Below are positions 30,135 through 38,770 of a stretch of 43,106 nucleotides of DNA, one piece after another. Position 1 is the first letter of the stretch, and each line of letters starts with the position of its first letter. Below the pieces are notes generated by a model. It was not told the DNA's origin. It did no database searches and saw nothing but the letters and a program-made list of their open reading frames with translations. The stretch covers positions 1-43,106 of IMG/VR virus record IMGVR_UViG_3300036785_000714; one strand, 5' to 3'. A program made the position numbers and the translations under genes. This DNA comes from a virus.

Positions 30135-30440
30135 CTAAAAGAAAAGGTTGTAAATGTCGTGGTTTAAATTATCGGCCGTGAAAAAACGTTCAAATGAACA
30201 AAGAGGAAGTGCGGAAACTTTATCAGGGATATCACTATCTGGATCTGCGTCAATTATAGTAACCTGATACCGTTTCCTTCGTTTGTACGGCTCATTGTCC
30301 GCAAACTCTGTTCTCGCATGATCACGCCTGTAAACAATACATGGATATTCGATTTGCTTACTTGAAGGTGGCTGAAAATATACATTTGTTGACCCAAGCA
30401 AGCCCACCAATAGAGTTTGTAAGTCAAGCCGTGGGGCCAT
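30135..30440 (-). CDS. Tail terminator-like neck protein
   Basis: 101 aa from ATG 30440 with GGGAG 8 bases upstream (a GTG 3 codons earlier is possible). APRLDLQTLLVGLLGSTNVYFQPP, YPCIVYRRDHARTEFADN, RYQVTIIDADPDSDIPDKV and FTADNLNHDIYNLFF match a common siphovirus family that I recall at the head-tail joining position just before the tail tube gene. It should cap the tail and dock to the neck. Overlaps the previous gene by 17 bases. Confidence 0.78.
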   Translation of the reverse strand: MAPRLDLQTLLVGLLGSTNVYFQPPSSKQIEYPCIVYRRDHARTEFADNEPYKRRKRYQVTIIDADPDSDIPDKVSALPLCSFERFFTADNLNHDIYNLFF

Positions 30441-30753
30441 TGTAAACACTCCCTATCTGCATGATGAGACGAGGGCTCTGAACCTGAATTGTGGTGACAG
30501 TCCAGAGACCCCCGTTCCATCGCACATACTTAATGTTCAAGAAGTTTTCAACAAGGTATTTGTCGGCTACAACACTAATAGAATTGGATATGACGACATC
30601 TTCGTTAACCTTTTCGTGACCGTCAACTCTTCTAGAATCCCGGACAACGTCGCCTTGATAGGTGTATTCCATTATTGTATCCACCCAAACGCCAGATCCT
30701 GGTGGAGTTTCTGTGGTTTCACCATATCCAATTTCTCCATAAAATCTGGCCAT
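30424..30753 (-). CDS. Head closure (connector) protein
   Basis: 109 aa, AAGGAG 5 bases before the ATG. ARFYGEIGYGETTETPPGSGVWVD, then TYQGDVVRDSRRVDG and the C-terminal RWNGGLWTVTTIQVQSPRLIMQIG form a small beta-barrel that I recognise as the stopper/closure family located between capsid and tail terminator in siphoviruses. It should lie at the portal exit. No odd features. Confidence 0.78.
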   Translation of the reverse strand: MARFYGEIGYGETTETPPGSGVWVDTIMEYTYQGDVVRDSRRVDGHEKVNEDVVISNSISVVADKYLVENFLNIKYVRWNGGLWTVTTIQVQSPRLIMQIGSVYNGPTA

Positions 30754-30766
30754 CAAAACTCCTTAG

Positions 30767-32734
30767 TTATTCAGACTTTTCTTTAGAAGTCCCCTTGCTT
30801 GAAGCACTTTCAACCCCGGTTCCGCCTGCGTCTGGGAGAGATCCGTGAACTGGCGGAACGCTCTGTCGGGCGTTAGGAGGCTCAGGGACGATGGCGTGAA
30901 CAGTTCCGGATGGCGGAGCAACAAACACCCCTTGCTTGACAACCAGAGCCGACTTCAGCTTCACCAACGCTCCAGAACAGCGACCCTCGATCAGGTACTT
31001 GTACTGGTTGTAGTCGATGTCAAAGTCGTCAAACAGATTGACCTCTCCACCCTTGTCAGAACCGACGACATAGTCGTTCATGTTGACGATGACAGCCAAT
31101 GGCGGGTTGGCACCAGGATCGAAGACATCGACTGGAATGATCGAGGAAACACGAATCTCTGAGGCGAACTGGTCCAGAGAAGTGTAGATACGTCGACCCA
31201 ACGTGTCCTTCAGCAACATGACCTGAGCGATGAACTGCTCACTCGTGTACATGGCTGGAGTTCCGGTTCCACGATATAGCGCACGATACTGCACGATAGC
31301 GTCGACGACATCCTGAACTCCACCAGTAGCAAAGTCAGCCAGGACCTCGATTGTGAAAAGCGGGTCGTCAGTAGCGATCGGACGAATACGGTCCTCAAGG
31401 ATCTTGTCTGGGCTCGTAACGTTTCGTCCATCACCGATAAGAATTGCTCGGGCGATCTCCTCGTCGAGCATAACCCGCATCTCGCTCTTCATCCATGCCA
31501 CGACATCGAAGTCAGTGATGTCAATGATGTCATCACGATCGAGTTGCTGCTTCTTGTAGATGGTTTGCGGCATGGTCTCTCGCCTGGAAGTCGAGAAGAA
31601 CTGCTCGAGCTTCACGTCCCCAGTAATGTAACCCTTTGCGCGGGCGTCATCGTACGTGAGGTCTGCGAAGTGAGTCTTCACCCGACTGAACGGCGACTTG
31701 CGAGCACCACCAAGAACAGTATTCACCCACTCGGTTCGACGAGTATAGAACTCGGGAGCCGAAGTGAGAGCCTGAGCCTCAGGGAACAGAGTGTCGATCT
31801 GATTGATACCATGCGCAATGGCGTAGTTCTCTGTAGCCTGCTTCAAAGAACCACATTTGGTAGCATCAGCGACGATTCCCTTCATGTCTTCGTGAGAAAG
31901 AACAGTTCCACCTTTCTGGTCCTTGTCGTCGCCTTCGAAGATGTTGTGCTTCATTTGATTACCTTTCTCAGTGTCGGGAAGTTCTCCATCTTTTTGACCA
32001 AGAGCTTCGCCAAGCAAGTGGTGAAGCACCTTCTGTTGCTTTTCGTCCATTGACTCGTAGATTCCAGTCAAAACTTCATCGCCAGCAATGGCTGATTGCG
32101 CAGCAGCAGCCCCAGCATTGTCTCCTCCTGAACCTTGCTCGAGTGCGACCCCAACCAGGTAATGAAGGACCTCTTGTTGCTTCGGAGACATCGAGTCATA
32201 GACATCTTGCACTGTTTCTCCGCTGTCGCCAGAAGAATCACCTGAAGAATCAGTAGGAGCACCGCCCCCATCTGCGTGCTCAAAAGAGAGCCCGGTGTAG
32301 ATAATGGCCTCATCGTCGAGAATAGTCTCTTCGTCATCTGAGTGACGAATTGTGACGTTTTCAATGATGGCGCCAGGATTTGCACCGGATAGAACAAGGC
32401 TAACCTCACGAATAGCTCCGTGAAGCACCTTCTTTGAGCGCTCAATGAGGTCATTCGCCCAAATAGACATCATGGTGATGTCTTTGTGCTGAATCAACCC
32501 ATGAGTATGCACTGCCTTTGGCGATTCATTGAAGAACCCGTAAGCATAAACACCTTCGTCTCGGGTTTCAAGGATCGCATGGCCGAGCACATTCTCTGGA
32601 TCACTGTGACCGTGCTGCCAAACGAGCGGAACCTTCGTGCTGTTCTGATGCTTGAACGCATCGGGCATGATGGTCCGTCCATCAGAGCATTTGAGTCCAG
32701 CCTTAGTGGCCCAGCCACTGAAATCTGCTTCCAT
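30767..32734 (-). CDS. Prohead protease fused to major capsid protein
   Basis: 655 aa from MEAD (an ATG three codons earlier touches the ribosome site, so MEAD at 9 bases is favoured). Residues 1-130: HK97-type (S78-like) prohead protease with VPLVWQHGH (catalytic His) and IREVSLVLSGANPGA (catalytic Ser). Residues about 150-255: acidic, Ser/Gly-rich linker with a duplicated helix (YDSMSPKQQEVLHYLVGVAL and YESMDEKQQKVLHHLLGEAL), likely the scaffolding delta region. From about 260 (KHNIFEGDD): HK97-fold major capsid protein to residue ~610, then a Pro/Ser-rich tail. One polypeptide supplies protease, scaffold and shell, presumably separated by self-cleavage. Confidence 0.9.
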   Translation of the reverse strand: MEADFSGWATKAGLKCSDGRTIMPDAFKHQNSTKVPLVWQHGHSDPENVLGHAILETRDEGVYAYGFFNESPKAVHTHGLIQHKDITMMSIWANDLIERSKKVLHGAIREVSLVLSGANPGAIIENVTIRHSDDEETILDDEAIIYTGLSFEHADGGGAPTDSSGDSSGDSGETVQDVYDSMSPKQQEVLHYLVGVALEQGSGGDNAGAAAAQSAIAGDEVLTGIYESMDEKQQKVLHHLLGEALGQKDGELPDTEKGNQMKHNIFEGDDKDQKGGTVLSHEDMKGIVADATKCGSLKQATENYAIAHGINQIDTLFPEAQALTSAPEFYTRRTEWVNTVLGGARKSPFSRVKTHFADLTYDDARAKGYITGDVKLEQFFSTSRRETMPQTIYKKQQLDRDDIIDITDFDVVAWMKSEMRVMLDEEIARAILIGDGRNVTSPDKILEDRIRPIATDDPLFTIEVLADFATGGVQDVVDAIVQYRALYRGTGTPAMYTSEQFIAQVMLLKDTLGRRIYTSLDQFASEIRVSSIIPVDVFDPGANPPLAVIVNMNDYVVGSDKGGEVNLFDDFDIDYNQYKYLIEGRCSGALVKLKSALVVKQGVFVAPPSGTVHAIVPEPPNARQSVPPVHGSLPDAGGTGVESASSKGTSKEKSE

Positions 32735-32754
32735 TTTGACCATTCCTTTCTAAG

Positions 32755-33996
32755 CTAAGCCACCGGAACATTTCCATTCGGTGTTTGTGGAACTGGAACT
32801 GGAACTGGAGCTTGAGTTGGCATGTTACTATTTCTAAGCTGATCGGCCTTAGGATCAGGATAAGGCTCAAACCCAATAATACCTCTAATCTCGTTACCAG
32901 TTAGGATTTCATTACGAGTGAACTTATCTGCAAGTTCAGCTATGCTTGCAACCGGGACAAATCTAAACGGATCAGTAAAGGATTGAATTCTTTCTGAGTT
33001 TTCTGTCCGCCTAGGCCCTATGAATGCTATCTGCATCGCCTCCATTACTGCGTCCACGATAGGTTCGACGGTTCTGGCATTGTAATTGAGCATGGACTTC
33101 TCATCGGCGGTGCCGTTCATAACATCTTCGGTAAGTCCAAGTTGGCTATAGAGCATTGCAGTGAGGTATTCCACTTGGGCTAGAAGATTGTTCTCGGCAG
33201 GACGGTTGAGCTGTGTGATCTTTTCGGTACCATCAGTATAAGCAATACCATACTTACTACCTCGCAACTGAAACTCAATGTCCTCACGACGTTTCTCTGC
33301 TTGTTCTTTTCTTGCTTCCGACTTGATGACATAGGGTAATTGGATAATCAAGTCAAGCTTCCCTGAACCAGACTGTTCATCAACTGCATCAAGAAGACTC
33401 AGTTTACCGATAAGTCTTTGAAGAGTTGAATTAGGTTCATTCATTACCGAATACAAAGGATTCTCAATAATAGCTACGAAACGTTTTTCAAGTGTAACAT
33501 CTTCACGTTTCCCTGTTGCTTCATTGTACACACTCACCTTTACGTGCTTTGGGTGCCATGAAACAACATGACCAACACGCATTGAATAAATGTCTACTGT
33601 TTCATTTGTAGCAGGATTTACTATAGTATCGACTGGTACGATTACAGCAACTCCTTTATCAAACAAAGTTAATGCAACGTCTTGTCTAAAAGCTCTAGGA
33701 CCTTGATCTAGGTTTGGAGCAAAATTCAAGCATCCATTAAACGCACTATTTATGTCTTCTTTATACCGCTTGAGATCATCGATCCTAACGTGACGATAAG
33801 TAACAGCTGCAATGTCAATACTAAGTCTAGCATAGATGGAAGCAATAATTGAACGCTCGTTGCTGTATCTGAAATATGGACGGGATGGAGAAATCCCCCC
33901 ATAATAAACTTCAGAAGTACCGAGACCTAGCTCGTATTGATCTTTATTACCAACGAATACGTTCCAAGCCTTTCTTATTCTGTCAAATCTTGGCAA
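32755..33996 (-). CDS. Portal protein (HK97 type)
   Basis: 413 aa, ordinary for this family. The N-terminus has RPYFRYSNERSIIASIYARLSIDIAAV; the clip and wing regions include KLDLIIQLPYVIKSEARKEQAEKRREDIEFQLRGSKYG-type helices and NLLAQVEYLTAMLYSQLGLTEDVMNGTADEKSM, the tunnel-helix region of HK97 portals. The C-terminus is a Pro/Val/Gln-rich tail. The start is TTG with AAAGGAGG 8 bases upstream; no ATG is near. Between terminase and capsid, as expected for the dodecameric DNA gate. Confidence 0.9.
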   Translation of the reverse strand: MPRFDRIRKAWNVFVGNKDQYELGLGTSEVYYGGISPSRPYFRYSNERSIIASIYARLSIDIAAVTYRHVRIDDLKRYKEDINSAFNGCLNFAPNLDQGPRAFRQDVALTLFDKGVAVIVPVDTIVNPATNETVDIYSMRVGHVVSWHPKHVKVSVYNEATGKREDVTLEKRFVAIIENPLYSVMNEPNSTLQRLIGKLSLLDAVDEQSGSGKLDLIIQLPYVIKSEARKEQAEKRREDIEFQLRGSKYGIAYTDGTEKITQLNRPAENNLLAQVEYLTAMLYSQLGLTEDVMNGTADEKSMLNYNARTVEPIVDAVMEAMQIAFIGPRRTENSERIQSFTDPFRFVPVASIAELADKFTRNEILTGNEIRGIIGFEPYPDPKADQLRNSNMPTQAPVPVPVPQTPNGNVPVA

Positions 33997-34013
33997 GATT
34001 ATCGCCTCCTTTC

Positions 34014-35747
34014 TTACTCGAATGCTTCTTTATTAGCTTTATATGCTATATATGCGTCCATAAGAGCAGAAACGTTATCTATTTTTTCTTCGGCTCGTTT
34101 CTTTAAGAGTTTTCTGTTCCCATTCGTATCCTCTAAAGTAACTGCATTTGACATTGCGAAAGACATTAACGCTTGATCAAATATCAATGCTCTTTGCTCA
34201 GAAAGGATCTTTAATTCCCCCAGAGGAACGGATTCGGTTTTAGCACCTTGAATAACCTTCTCAATCCCAAATGGTCCGTTCTCCATTTCCCATCTCGTCA
34301 CAAATTCTTTAGCATTGTATGGGTCAAAGCCGAGACAGCGAACATCATACTCAGATGTAGTTATGAAACGATCTAAATCATCATAAACGTCCATCATCTC
34401 GAGTACAGTGCCGTTCATAATATGAAGACTATCTTCACGAATAAACTCTTCGTATTTTATCCGCATTGCGGCGGGAAGCTTTAATAGGGTGAGTTCTGTA
34501 ATATAGCTTCTAGTCTTAATTCCATATCCACCATTCGACAACGGAAACAAGAATGTAAATGCGCAGAAGTCATCCCCTTGCGAAAGGTCTGCGCCTAAGG
34601 CGCATGGAGTTGCCCAAAAGTCTGTTGTACGATGAGGAAGAGTTTCTTCGTATGTAAAGAAATATGTGTAACCCTCCATAGGAATCCCGAAACGCTTTGC
34701 CAGAATATCGTTTCGAGAAGCAGGAGCCTTTTCAGCTCGTTCTACATCTAGATGATAGACATCATAAGTTACAGTCTTTCCTAAATTAGGATTTGCTTTG
34801 ATCCACATAACTGGATCGGCAACTTCATCAATGTCATCTAACTTATAATGCCAAATCGAAATATGCGGAGCTTGGTATTCTCCTTTAAGAATAGTTGCCA
34901 ACTCCATCTTGATCGTATCACCAGATCCATTACGAACGGTTCCTTCGGAACTTATAGCAAGAATCAAATAATCATCCATCTTTGATGCGCCCTGCTCAAT
35001 TGCACCAACGACATCTTCTCGAATATCACCAGACAACCATTCGTCAATGGTCGAGATCTTTGGTCTTAACCCTTGAAGTTTGTTGATTGTCATCGGACGA
35101 ATCTCAAGCAAAGAACCAGTAAGAAAATTCTCTATACCTTTCTTTGTAGATGCCAGCTTTTGTCGGAAAGCATTTGGTCCTGTCGTATTTCTAATTGACC
35201 CCTCAGTGAGAAACTTGAATAGAGGACCTCTTGCTCGAGTTATTGCTGTACGAAAAGGAGATAGAACCTCTTCGGCTTGTTTCATTGTTGGAGCTGTTGT
35301 GATTTGGTGAGTTGTCGAGATGTCAACGTTTAGAAAATATGCATGAATACACGCAGCATACATTGACTTGGCTGCACCTCGAGCTACAATCAAATATTGC
35401 TTTGTAGTTAGGCGCTTCTTAATCAATTTCGAAACAAACCCACCAGTTTTTGGGTCATATACAGTTCTTTCTATGAAGAAATACCATCCAAATATCTGTT
35501 CGGCCCAGAGTTTAAATGTATCCAGTAAATGTAAGTCACTACCATCAGTTAGGGTCAATTCCCATTCACAATATTGAATAAATCCTTTAACGGCATCCGA
35601 ATCATAATATATGTCTGGATCATAGATAAGAGCATCAATTCGATTCATTTCTAATGAAATTTCACGATTTACAATGATTTCTCCATCAAGAACAGCTTCA
35701 CGAAAGAGGCCGTAATAATATGGTACGTCTGTATTAGATAATACCAT
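34014..35747 (-). CDS. terL: Terminase large subunit
   Basis: 577 aa, typical length. ATPase: LIVARGAAKSMYAA (Walker A-like, K in GAAKS), ISTIDEWL (Walker B plus catalytic E), AISSEGT (coupling motif). Nuclease of RNase H type: ALGADLSQGDDFCAF (first D), LGFDPYNAKEF (second D), KIDNVSALMDAYIA (third D). This enzyme pumps DNA into the prohead and cuts it. AAAGGAG precedes the ATG by 4 bases. An HNH nuclease gene nearby (36980) is commonly paired with terminases of cos-packaging phages, which hints at cohesive ends. Confidence 0.95.
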   Translation of the reverse strand: MVLSNTDVPYYYGLFREAVLDGEIIVNREISLEMNRIDALIYDPDIYYDSDAVKGFIQYCEWELTLTDGSDLHLLDTFKLWAEQIFGWYFFIERTVYDPKTGGFVSKLIKKRLTTKQYLIVARGAAKSMYAACIHAYFLNVDISTTHQITTAPTMKQAEEVLSPFRTAITRARGPLFKFLTEGSIRNTTGPNAFRQKLASTKKGIENFLTGSLLEIRPMTINKLQGLRPKISTIDEWLSGDIREDVVGAIEQGASKMDDYLILAISSEGTVRNGSGDTIKMELATILKGEYQAPHISIWHYKLDDIDEVADPVMWIKANPNLGKTVTYDVYHLDVERAEKAPASRNDILAKRFGIPMEGYTYFFTYEETLPHRTTDFWATPCALGADLSQGDDFCAFTFLFPLSNGGYGIKTRSYITELTLLKLPAAMRIKYEEFIREDSLHIMNGTVLEMMDVYDDLDRFITTSEYDVRCLGFDPYNAKEFVTRWEMENGPFGIEKVIQGAKTESVPLGELKILSEQRALIFDQALMSFAMSNAVTLEDTNGNRKLLKKRAEEKIDNVSALMDAYIAYKANKEAFE

Positions 35748-35771
35748 ATGGCTCCTTTCGATTAACTACTA

Positions 35772-36203
35772 TTAAAACTTAGATTTCGCAAGCTTTTTCA
35801 CAGCAACATAGCCATAATTAGCCAGAACAAATCCTGCTACTGAAGCACCAACCGCAGCTTTGGTGTTTGTCGCTGATTTACTAGTTGGGATAATGTCCTG
35901 GTAGTGAAGCTCCTTAAGCCTTGTCAATGTGGCGCGAGTAGTTCTATGCCCACTCTCAACCAATTGATTAGCATTAGTTATTCTTTTAGCTTTTCTTGCC
36001 GCGCCACCTTTAAATCCCCCACCTTTGACCAAGTCAATTGGACCAGTAGAACGCCCAGCTCTAATCTTTTGCATTCTAGTTGCTTTGCCGGTTCCAACTT
36101 GTCGAAAATTCTCAGCACGTCGTTTCTTCCGAATACCCCACTTTTGACCCCTGATGCCATGGTGCTCAAGGAAATCATCTACAAGTACATCGTTTGTCAC
36201 CAT
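35772..36203 (-). CDS. HHGIRGQKWGIR-motif virion-region protein 1
   Basis: 143 aa, AAAGG 6 bases before the ATG. Near the N-terminus is VDDFLEHHGIRGQKWGIRKKRR, a motif widespread in phage head-region proteins. The middle is strongly basic (RKAKRITNANQLVESGHRTTRA), and the C-terminus has a hydrophobic helix (AVGASVAGFVLANYGYVAV) and a lysine-rich end. Possible internal head or DNA-contacting protein; no function is proven. A shorter-related protein with the same motif precedes it. Confidence 0.7.
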   Translation of the reverse strand: MVTNDVLVDDFLEHHGIRGQKWGIRKKRRAENFRQVGTGKATRMQKIRAGRSTGPIDLVKGGGFKGGAARKAKRITNANQLVESGHRTTRATLTRLKELHYQDIIPTSKSATNTKAAVGASVAGFVLANYGYVAVKKLAKSKF

Positions 36204-36213
36204 GTCACCCCTT

Positions 36214-36591
36214 TCATTTGAATAAAGCCAATTGTTTTATCGGTTTCTTTCCAATAATTCTCGCTCCAGTTCTAATAGCGGCCTGACCAGCTGGACCCTT
36301 AGCAAGATTGTATAGTGCTGCCGCGCCAACAGTAGTAGCAACAGCCCCCTTAACATACCTTTTCCCCAAAGCAACTGTATCTGGATGTAATCTGTGATAC
36401 TGCTGCTCAAGATTACTTCGAGCGTTCAAGGCTTTAAGTTCTTCATTCGTCATCGTCGAAATATGCTTGTTCTTAAGTTGAGAAGCTTTCTTGTACTCTC
36501 TGGACACAATACGCGCAGGACGTGCTCGACGAATACCCCACTTTTGACCTTTTACACCATGGTGCTCAAGGAATTCTTCCAGATCTGGCAT
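36214..36591 (-). CDS. HHGVKGQKWGIR-motif virion-region protein 2
   Basis: 125 aa from ATG 36591 with GGAGG 6 bases upstream. It starts PDLEEFLEHHGVKGQKWGIRR, followed by basic helices with KNKHISTMTNEELKALNARSNLEQQYHRLHP, and ends in a hydrophobic stretch (YVKGAVATTVGAAALYNLA) plus basic tail. It shares plan with the next gene (motif, basic middle, C-terminal hydrophobic helix), indicating duplication. The TNEELKALNARSNLEQQY segment is widely seen in capsid-region proteins with this motif. Confidence 0.7.
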   Translation of the reverse strand: MPDLEEFLEHHGVKGQKWGIRRARPARIVSREYKKASQLKNKHISTMTNEELKALNARSNLEQQYHRLHPDTVALGKRYVKGAVATTVGAAALYNLAKGPAGQAAIRTGARIIGKKPIKQLALFK

Positions 36592-36970
36592 TAACCACCT
36601 CCTCTCCAGCTGGCATAACCTCATTATCACAGTCGAAGTATTCGACATAGTAAAGCATACGATGCTCATGTTCTTGAATTTGCTTGTTCATCGCTTCAAC
36701 CAAGTAAGACAAAGTCGGTGGGTCAAACAAGATTCGTGTCTTGAGGTAAATATAAGTCCGGACAAAGCTCAATTGCCTTTGTGGGAGACCAATATCACTC
36801 CACACCGCTGTATCATCCTCAATACTGAAACCATCGATAGGTCCGAGACCAAGTTGATTGACTATGGCGAATGCTGAATTAATATGCGTGATGACATCAA
36901 GATCAAATACCGTGTACTCAGCACTAATACCCAAGATCTTCTTCGTGCTGATTAGAATGCTCTCTTCCAT
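36566..36970 (-). CDS. Head-tail connector (gp6-like)
   Basis: 134 aa, AAGGAGG 4 bases before the ATG. ILISTKKILGISAEYTVFDLDVITHINSAFAIVNQLGLGP is the opening of a common siphovirus connector/adaptor family, followed by DIGLPQRQLSFVRTYIYLKTRILFDPPTLSYLVEAM. This protein usually forms a ring beneath the portal. Here it lies upstream of the terminase rather than behind the capsid gene, an order I remember from some gut phages. Confidence 0.72.
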   Translation of the reverse strand: MEESILISTKKILGISAEYTVFDLDVITHINSAFAIVNQLGLGPIDGFSIEDDTAVWSDIGLPQRQLSFVRTYIYLKTRILFDPPTLSYLVEAMNKQIQEHEHRMLYYVEYFDCDNEVMPAGEEVVNARSGRIP

Positions 36971-36979
36971 AATACCTCC

Positions 36980-37390
36980 TTACCAAAGCTTGGTATCTTC
37001 AGGTCGTCGCTCCATAACTACTTTGGGAGTCAACTTAGGTACACCAAAATGTATTTTATTGTGAGTGTTATGACTGGTTAGTATTAAATATTCCGGGTCT
37101 AAAACCCAGGATTCCTTATGACTAATGTTTTCCACACTCATTGGATTAATGTGGTGAACAAGTGGGTTAATAAATATCTCGAACCCGACGACCCCGAGGT
37201 CGCATCCTTGATCTCTGATGATTATGTGCTGACGGATCTCCTCCCACTCTCTTGAAGAATAAAACCTTTGATTCATGTAACGATCAAATCCAAATGTTGA
37301 ACGTCCTACTCCACCACTAAGTTTTAAATATTCAAATCGCTCATCAAACGTATCGTATTGAATAAGTTCGGAGTAGGTTCTTACTTTCAT
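36980..37390 (-). CDS. HNH endonuclease
   Basis: 136 aa. RQHIIIRDQGCDLGVVG then NPLVHHINPMS (the catalytic HH) and LDPEYLILTSHNTHNKIHFG (N and last H) give a complete HNH site, though the zinc cysteine pair is reduced to a single Cys. HNH proteins beside terminases take part in cos cleavage in HK97-like phages; homing activity is the alternative. Weak ribosome site; translation may be coupled with the overlapping upstream gene. Confidence 0.87.
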   Translation of the reverse strand: MKVRTYSELIQYDTFDERFEYLKLSGGVGRSTFGFDRYMNQRFYSSREWEEIRQHIIIRDQGCDLGVVGFEIFINPLVHHINPMSVENISHKESWVLDPEYLILTSHNTHNKIHFGVPKLTPKVVMERRPEDTKLW

Positions 37391-37547
37391 TTAATTGCCA
37401 ATCTCTATGATGACGTTTAACACATCGTGTATGTGCACATCTACCCGCCTTGTGTAAAGTGGTTGACGAGCCAAAATTCGGTGAGTATAAAAAAAACATC
37501 ACGCCAATAAGTATTCCAATGATCCAAGCATTACGGCGTTTTGTCAT
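37344..37547 (-). CDS. Small membrane protein with Cys/His-rich tail
   Basis: 67 aa from an ATG with GGAGG 5 bases upstream. After KRR comes a membrane helix (NAWIIGILIGVMFFLYSP, about 5-22), then GRCAHTRCVKRHHRDW, a possible metal site, and a basic end (NLLRTYSIRYV). It overlaps the holin-like gene before it by 17 bases and the HNH gene after it by 47 bases. Placement at the end of the lysis cassette makes a spanin or lysis accessory thinkable, but nothing specific shows it. Confidence 0.62.
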   Translation of the reverse strand: MTKRRNAWIIGILIGVMFFLYSPNFGSSTTLHKAGRCAHTRCVKRHHRDWQLNESKNLLRTYSIRYV

Positions 37548-37722
37548 CCTTGCCTCCGTTAACCGGTAATGACACAATGAGAATAGCTAATCCCACAACA
37601 ACACCGACGGTTCCTAATAATTCATCAGTTAAAGATTTATTTTGAATTAGTACAAGAATCGAGAGAACAAGCACTACTACACCAAGAATGATTAAGTAGA
37701 TCTCTCGCTTGTATCGGTTCAC
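37531..37722 (-). CDS. Holin-like two-helix membrane protein
   Basis: 63 aa; GTG start overlapping the stop of the previous membrane gene (GTGA). Two hydrophobic helices (EIYLIILGVVVLVLSILVLI and LLGTVGVVVGLAILIVSL) with a short polar turn, and a charged C-terminus (NGGKDDKTP), the layout of small holins. Two consecutive holin-like genes after an amidase are common in actinophages; one may act as antiholin. Confidence 0.7.
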   Translation of the reverse strand: MNRYKREIYLIILGVVVLVLSILVLIQNKSLTDELLGTVGVVVGLAILIVSLPVNGGKDDKTP

Positions 37723-37901
37723 GGCGATCTGACGAGATACTTTGCCGCCCACACAAGTCCAAGACCAGCCGAAATCAATGCGCCGATGACATAAAGAGCC
37801 CAAGAATATGGAGTTGTCTGAAAGGCCGCAATGAAACCAATCACTGCAGAAGTTGCCACACACAAAAAAGCAATCCCTGTAAGGATCTCGGCCCGCGTCA
37901 T
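37719..37901 (-). CDS. Holin-like membrane protein
   Basis: 60 aa. Two strong hydrophobic helices (AEILTGIAFLCVATSAVIGFIAAF and SWALYVIGALISAGLGLVWAA) and a short basic C-terminus. Start ATG overlaps the amidase stop (ATGA); the stop overlaps the next GTG start, so three lysis genes are translationally coupled. Probable holin allowing the amidase to reach the wall, or partner of the next protein. Confidence 0.72.
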   Translation of the reverse strand: MTRAEILTGIAFLCVATSAVIGFIAAFQTTPYSWALYVIGALISAGLGLVWAAKYLVRSP

Positions 37902-38770
37902 GCTGGCATCTTTCTACGATCCCACCCTGACTCACCCTTTACCGCTCGGCAGATCCAAACCATTGAATCCTCATCCAAACAGGTAACCACCGCCATGTCA
38001 GTCTTGTCGATTGTGGCTTGGCTAGGAGCAGCAATCTCCACGATCTTCTTTCCTGTGTTGACTACTCCATCTGTACCACCTGGTCCCATAAGACATTCAT
38101 CATGCCATTTGACACCATCGTGACTCCACTTGTGCCACACATTGCCAAACACCTTTGACAGACTGAAAATATGGTTCTGTCCCTCAAAGTAAAACGTCGG
38201 TGCAATAAGCGCCATGTCAAGTTCCTCCGGTTTCGGTTTAGGTGGTTCTGGTTCTGGGGCAGCACCTCCTTGTGCCATACGAATAACTTCATCCATTGGG
38301 AATCCTGGACCGCAATCCCAGTGATCATTCCCAGCAAAGCCCAGCTCAGAGTGCTGAGTAACTCCAGAATGTCCAGCTGCAGCTTGTGATTCGTTTAATG
38401 CAACAAGTGGAATCCCGAATCGAGCAGCTTCTTCTGCAACCCAAGCAGCAGCATTCTCAAGCATGACCGGGTGACGATGCCATTCATCTAAAGACCACTC
38501 TGCAAAGGCACACAGTTCAGTCTGTATAGAATATGGATTAGCATTTCCAGCTGTCCAAGCCTTGAGATCATGTGATACGTATTCCCCGATCGCACCAGGT
38601 GTGTCATCAATTCCTGTATGACTCGATACTCCAGCATTTGGATTGGCAAAAAAGTTTCCAAGGGATTGATACGTCAATGCACCCTCTGCCGTGTGAAGCA
38701 CAATCAATCTTACTCCACTACCTCGGCTTGAGTAATTCGGAGATCCAATCCAGTCACGTCGAAGTGCCAT
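37898..38770 (-). CDS. Endolysin, N-acetylmuramoyl-L-alanine amidase
   Basis: 290 aa from ATG 38770 with GAGGAGG 6 bases upstream. Amidase_2 domain (about 1-170): IVLHTAEGALTYQSLGNFFANP (first zinc His), GVSSHTGID, GHSGVTQHSELG (second His) and NDHWDCGPGFP (Cys/Asp-side ligand region). After a Pro/Glu linker (PEPEPPKPKPEE) is a C-terminal beta domain (residues ~190-290), a putative wall-binding part. The amidase type closely resembles those I remember from actinobacterial phages. No signal peptide, so export depends on the holins. Confidence 0.92.
   Translation of the reverse strand: MALRRDWIGSPNYSSRGSGVRLIVLHTAEGALTYQSLGNFFANPNAGVSSHTGIDDTPGAIGEYVSHDLKAWTAGNANPYSIQTELCAFAEWSLDEWHRHPVMLENAAAWVAEEAARFGIPLVALNESQAAAGHSGVTQHSELGFAGNDHWDCGPGFPMDEVIRMAQGGAAPEPEPPKPKPEELDMALIAPTFYFEGQNHIFSLSKVFGNVWHKWSHDGVKWHDECLMGPGGTDGVVNTGKKIVEIAAPSQATIDKTDMAVVTCLDEDSMVWICRAVKGESGWDRRKMPA

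Noticed and set aside
36980-37390. Homing endonuclease within an intron
   Set aside because: Neighbouring genes are intact and no intron-like interruption is seen; position by the terminase fits a packaging-related HNH protein.
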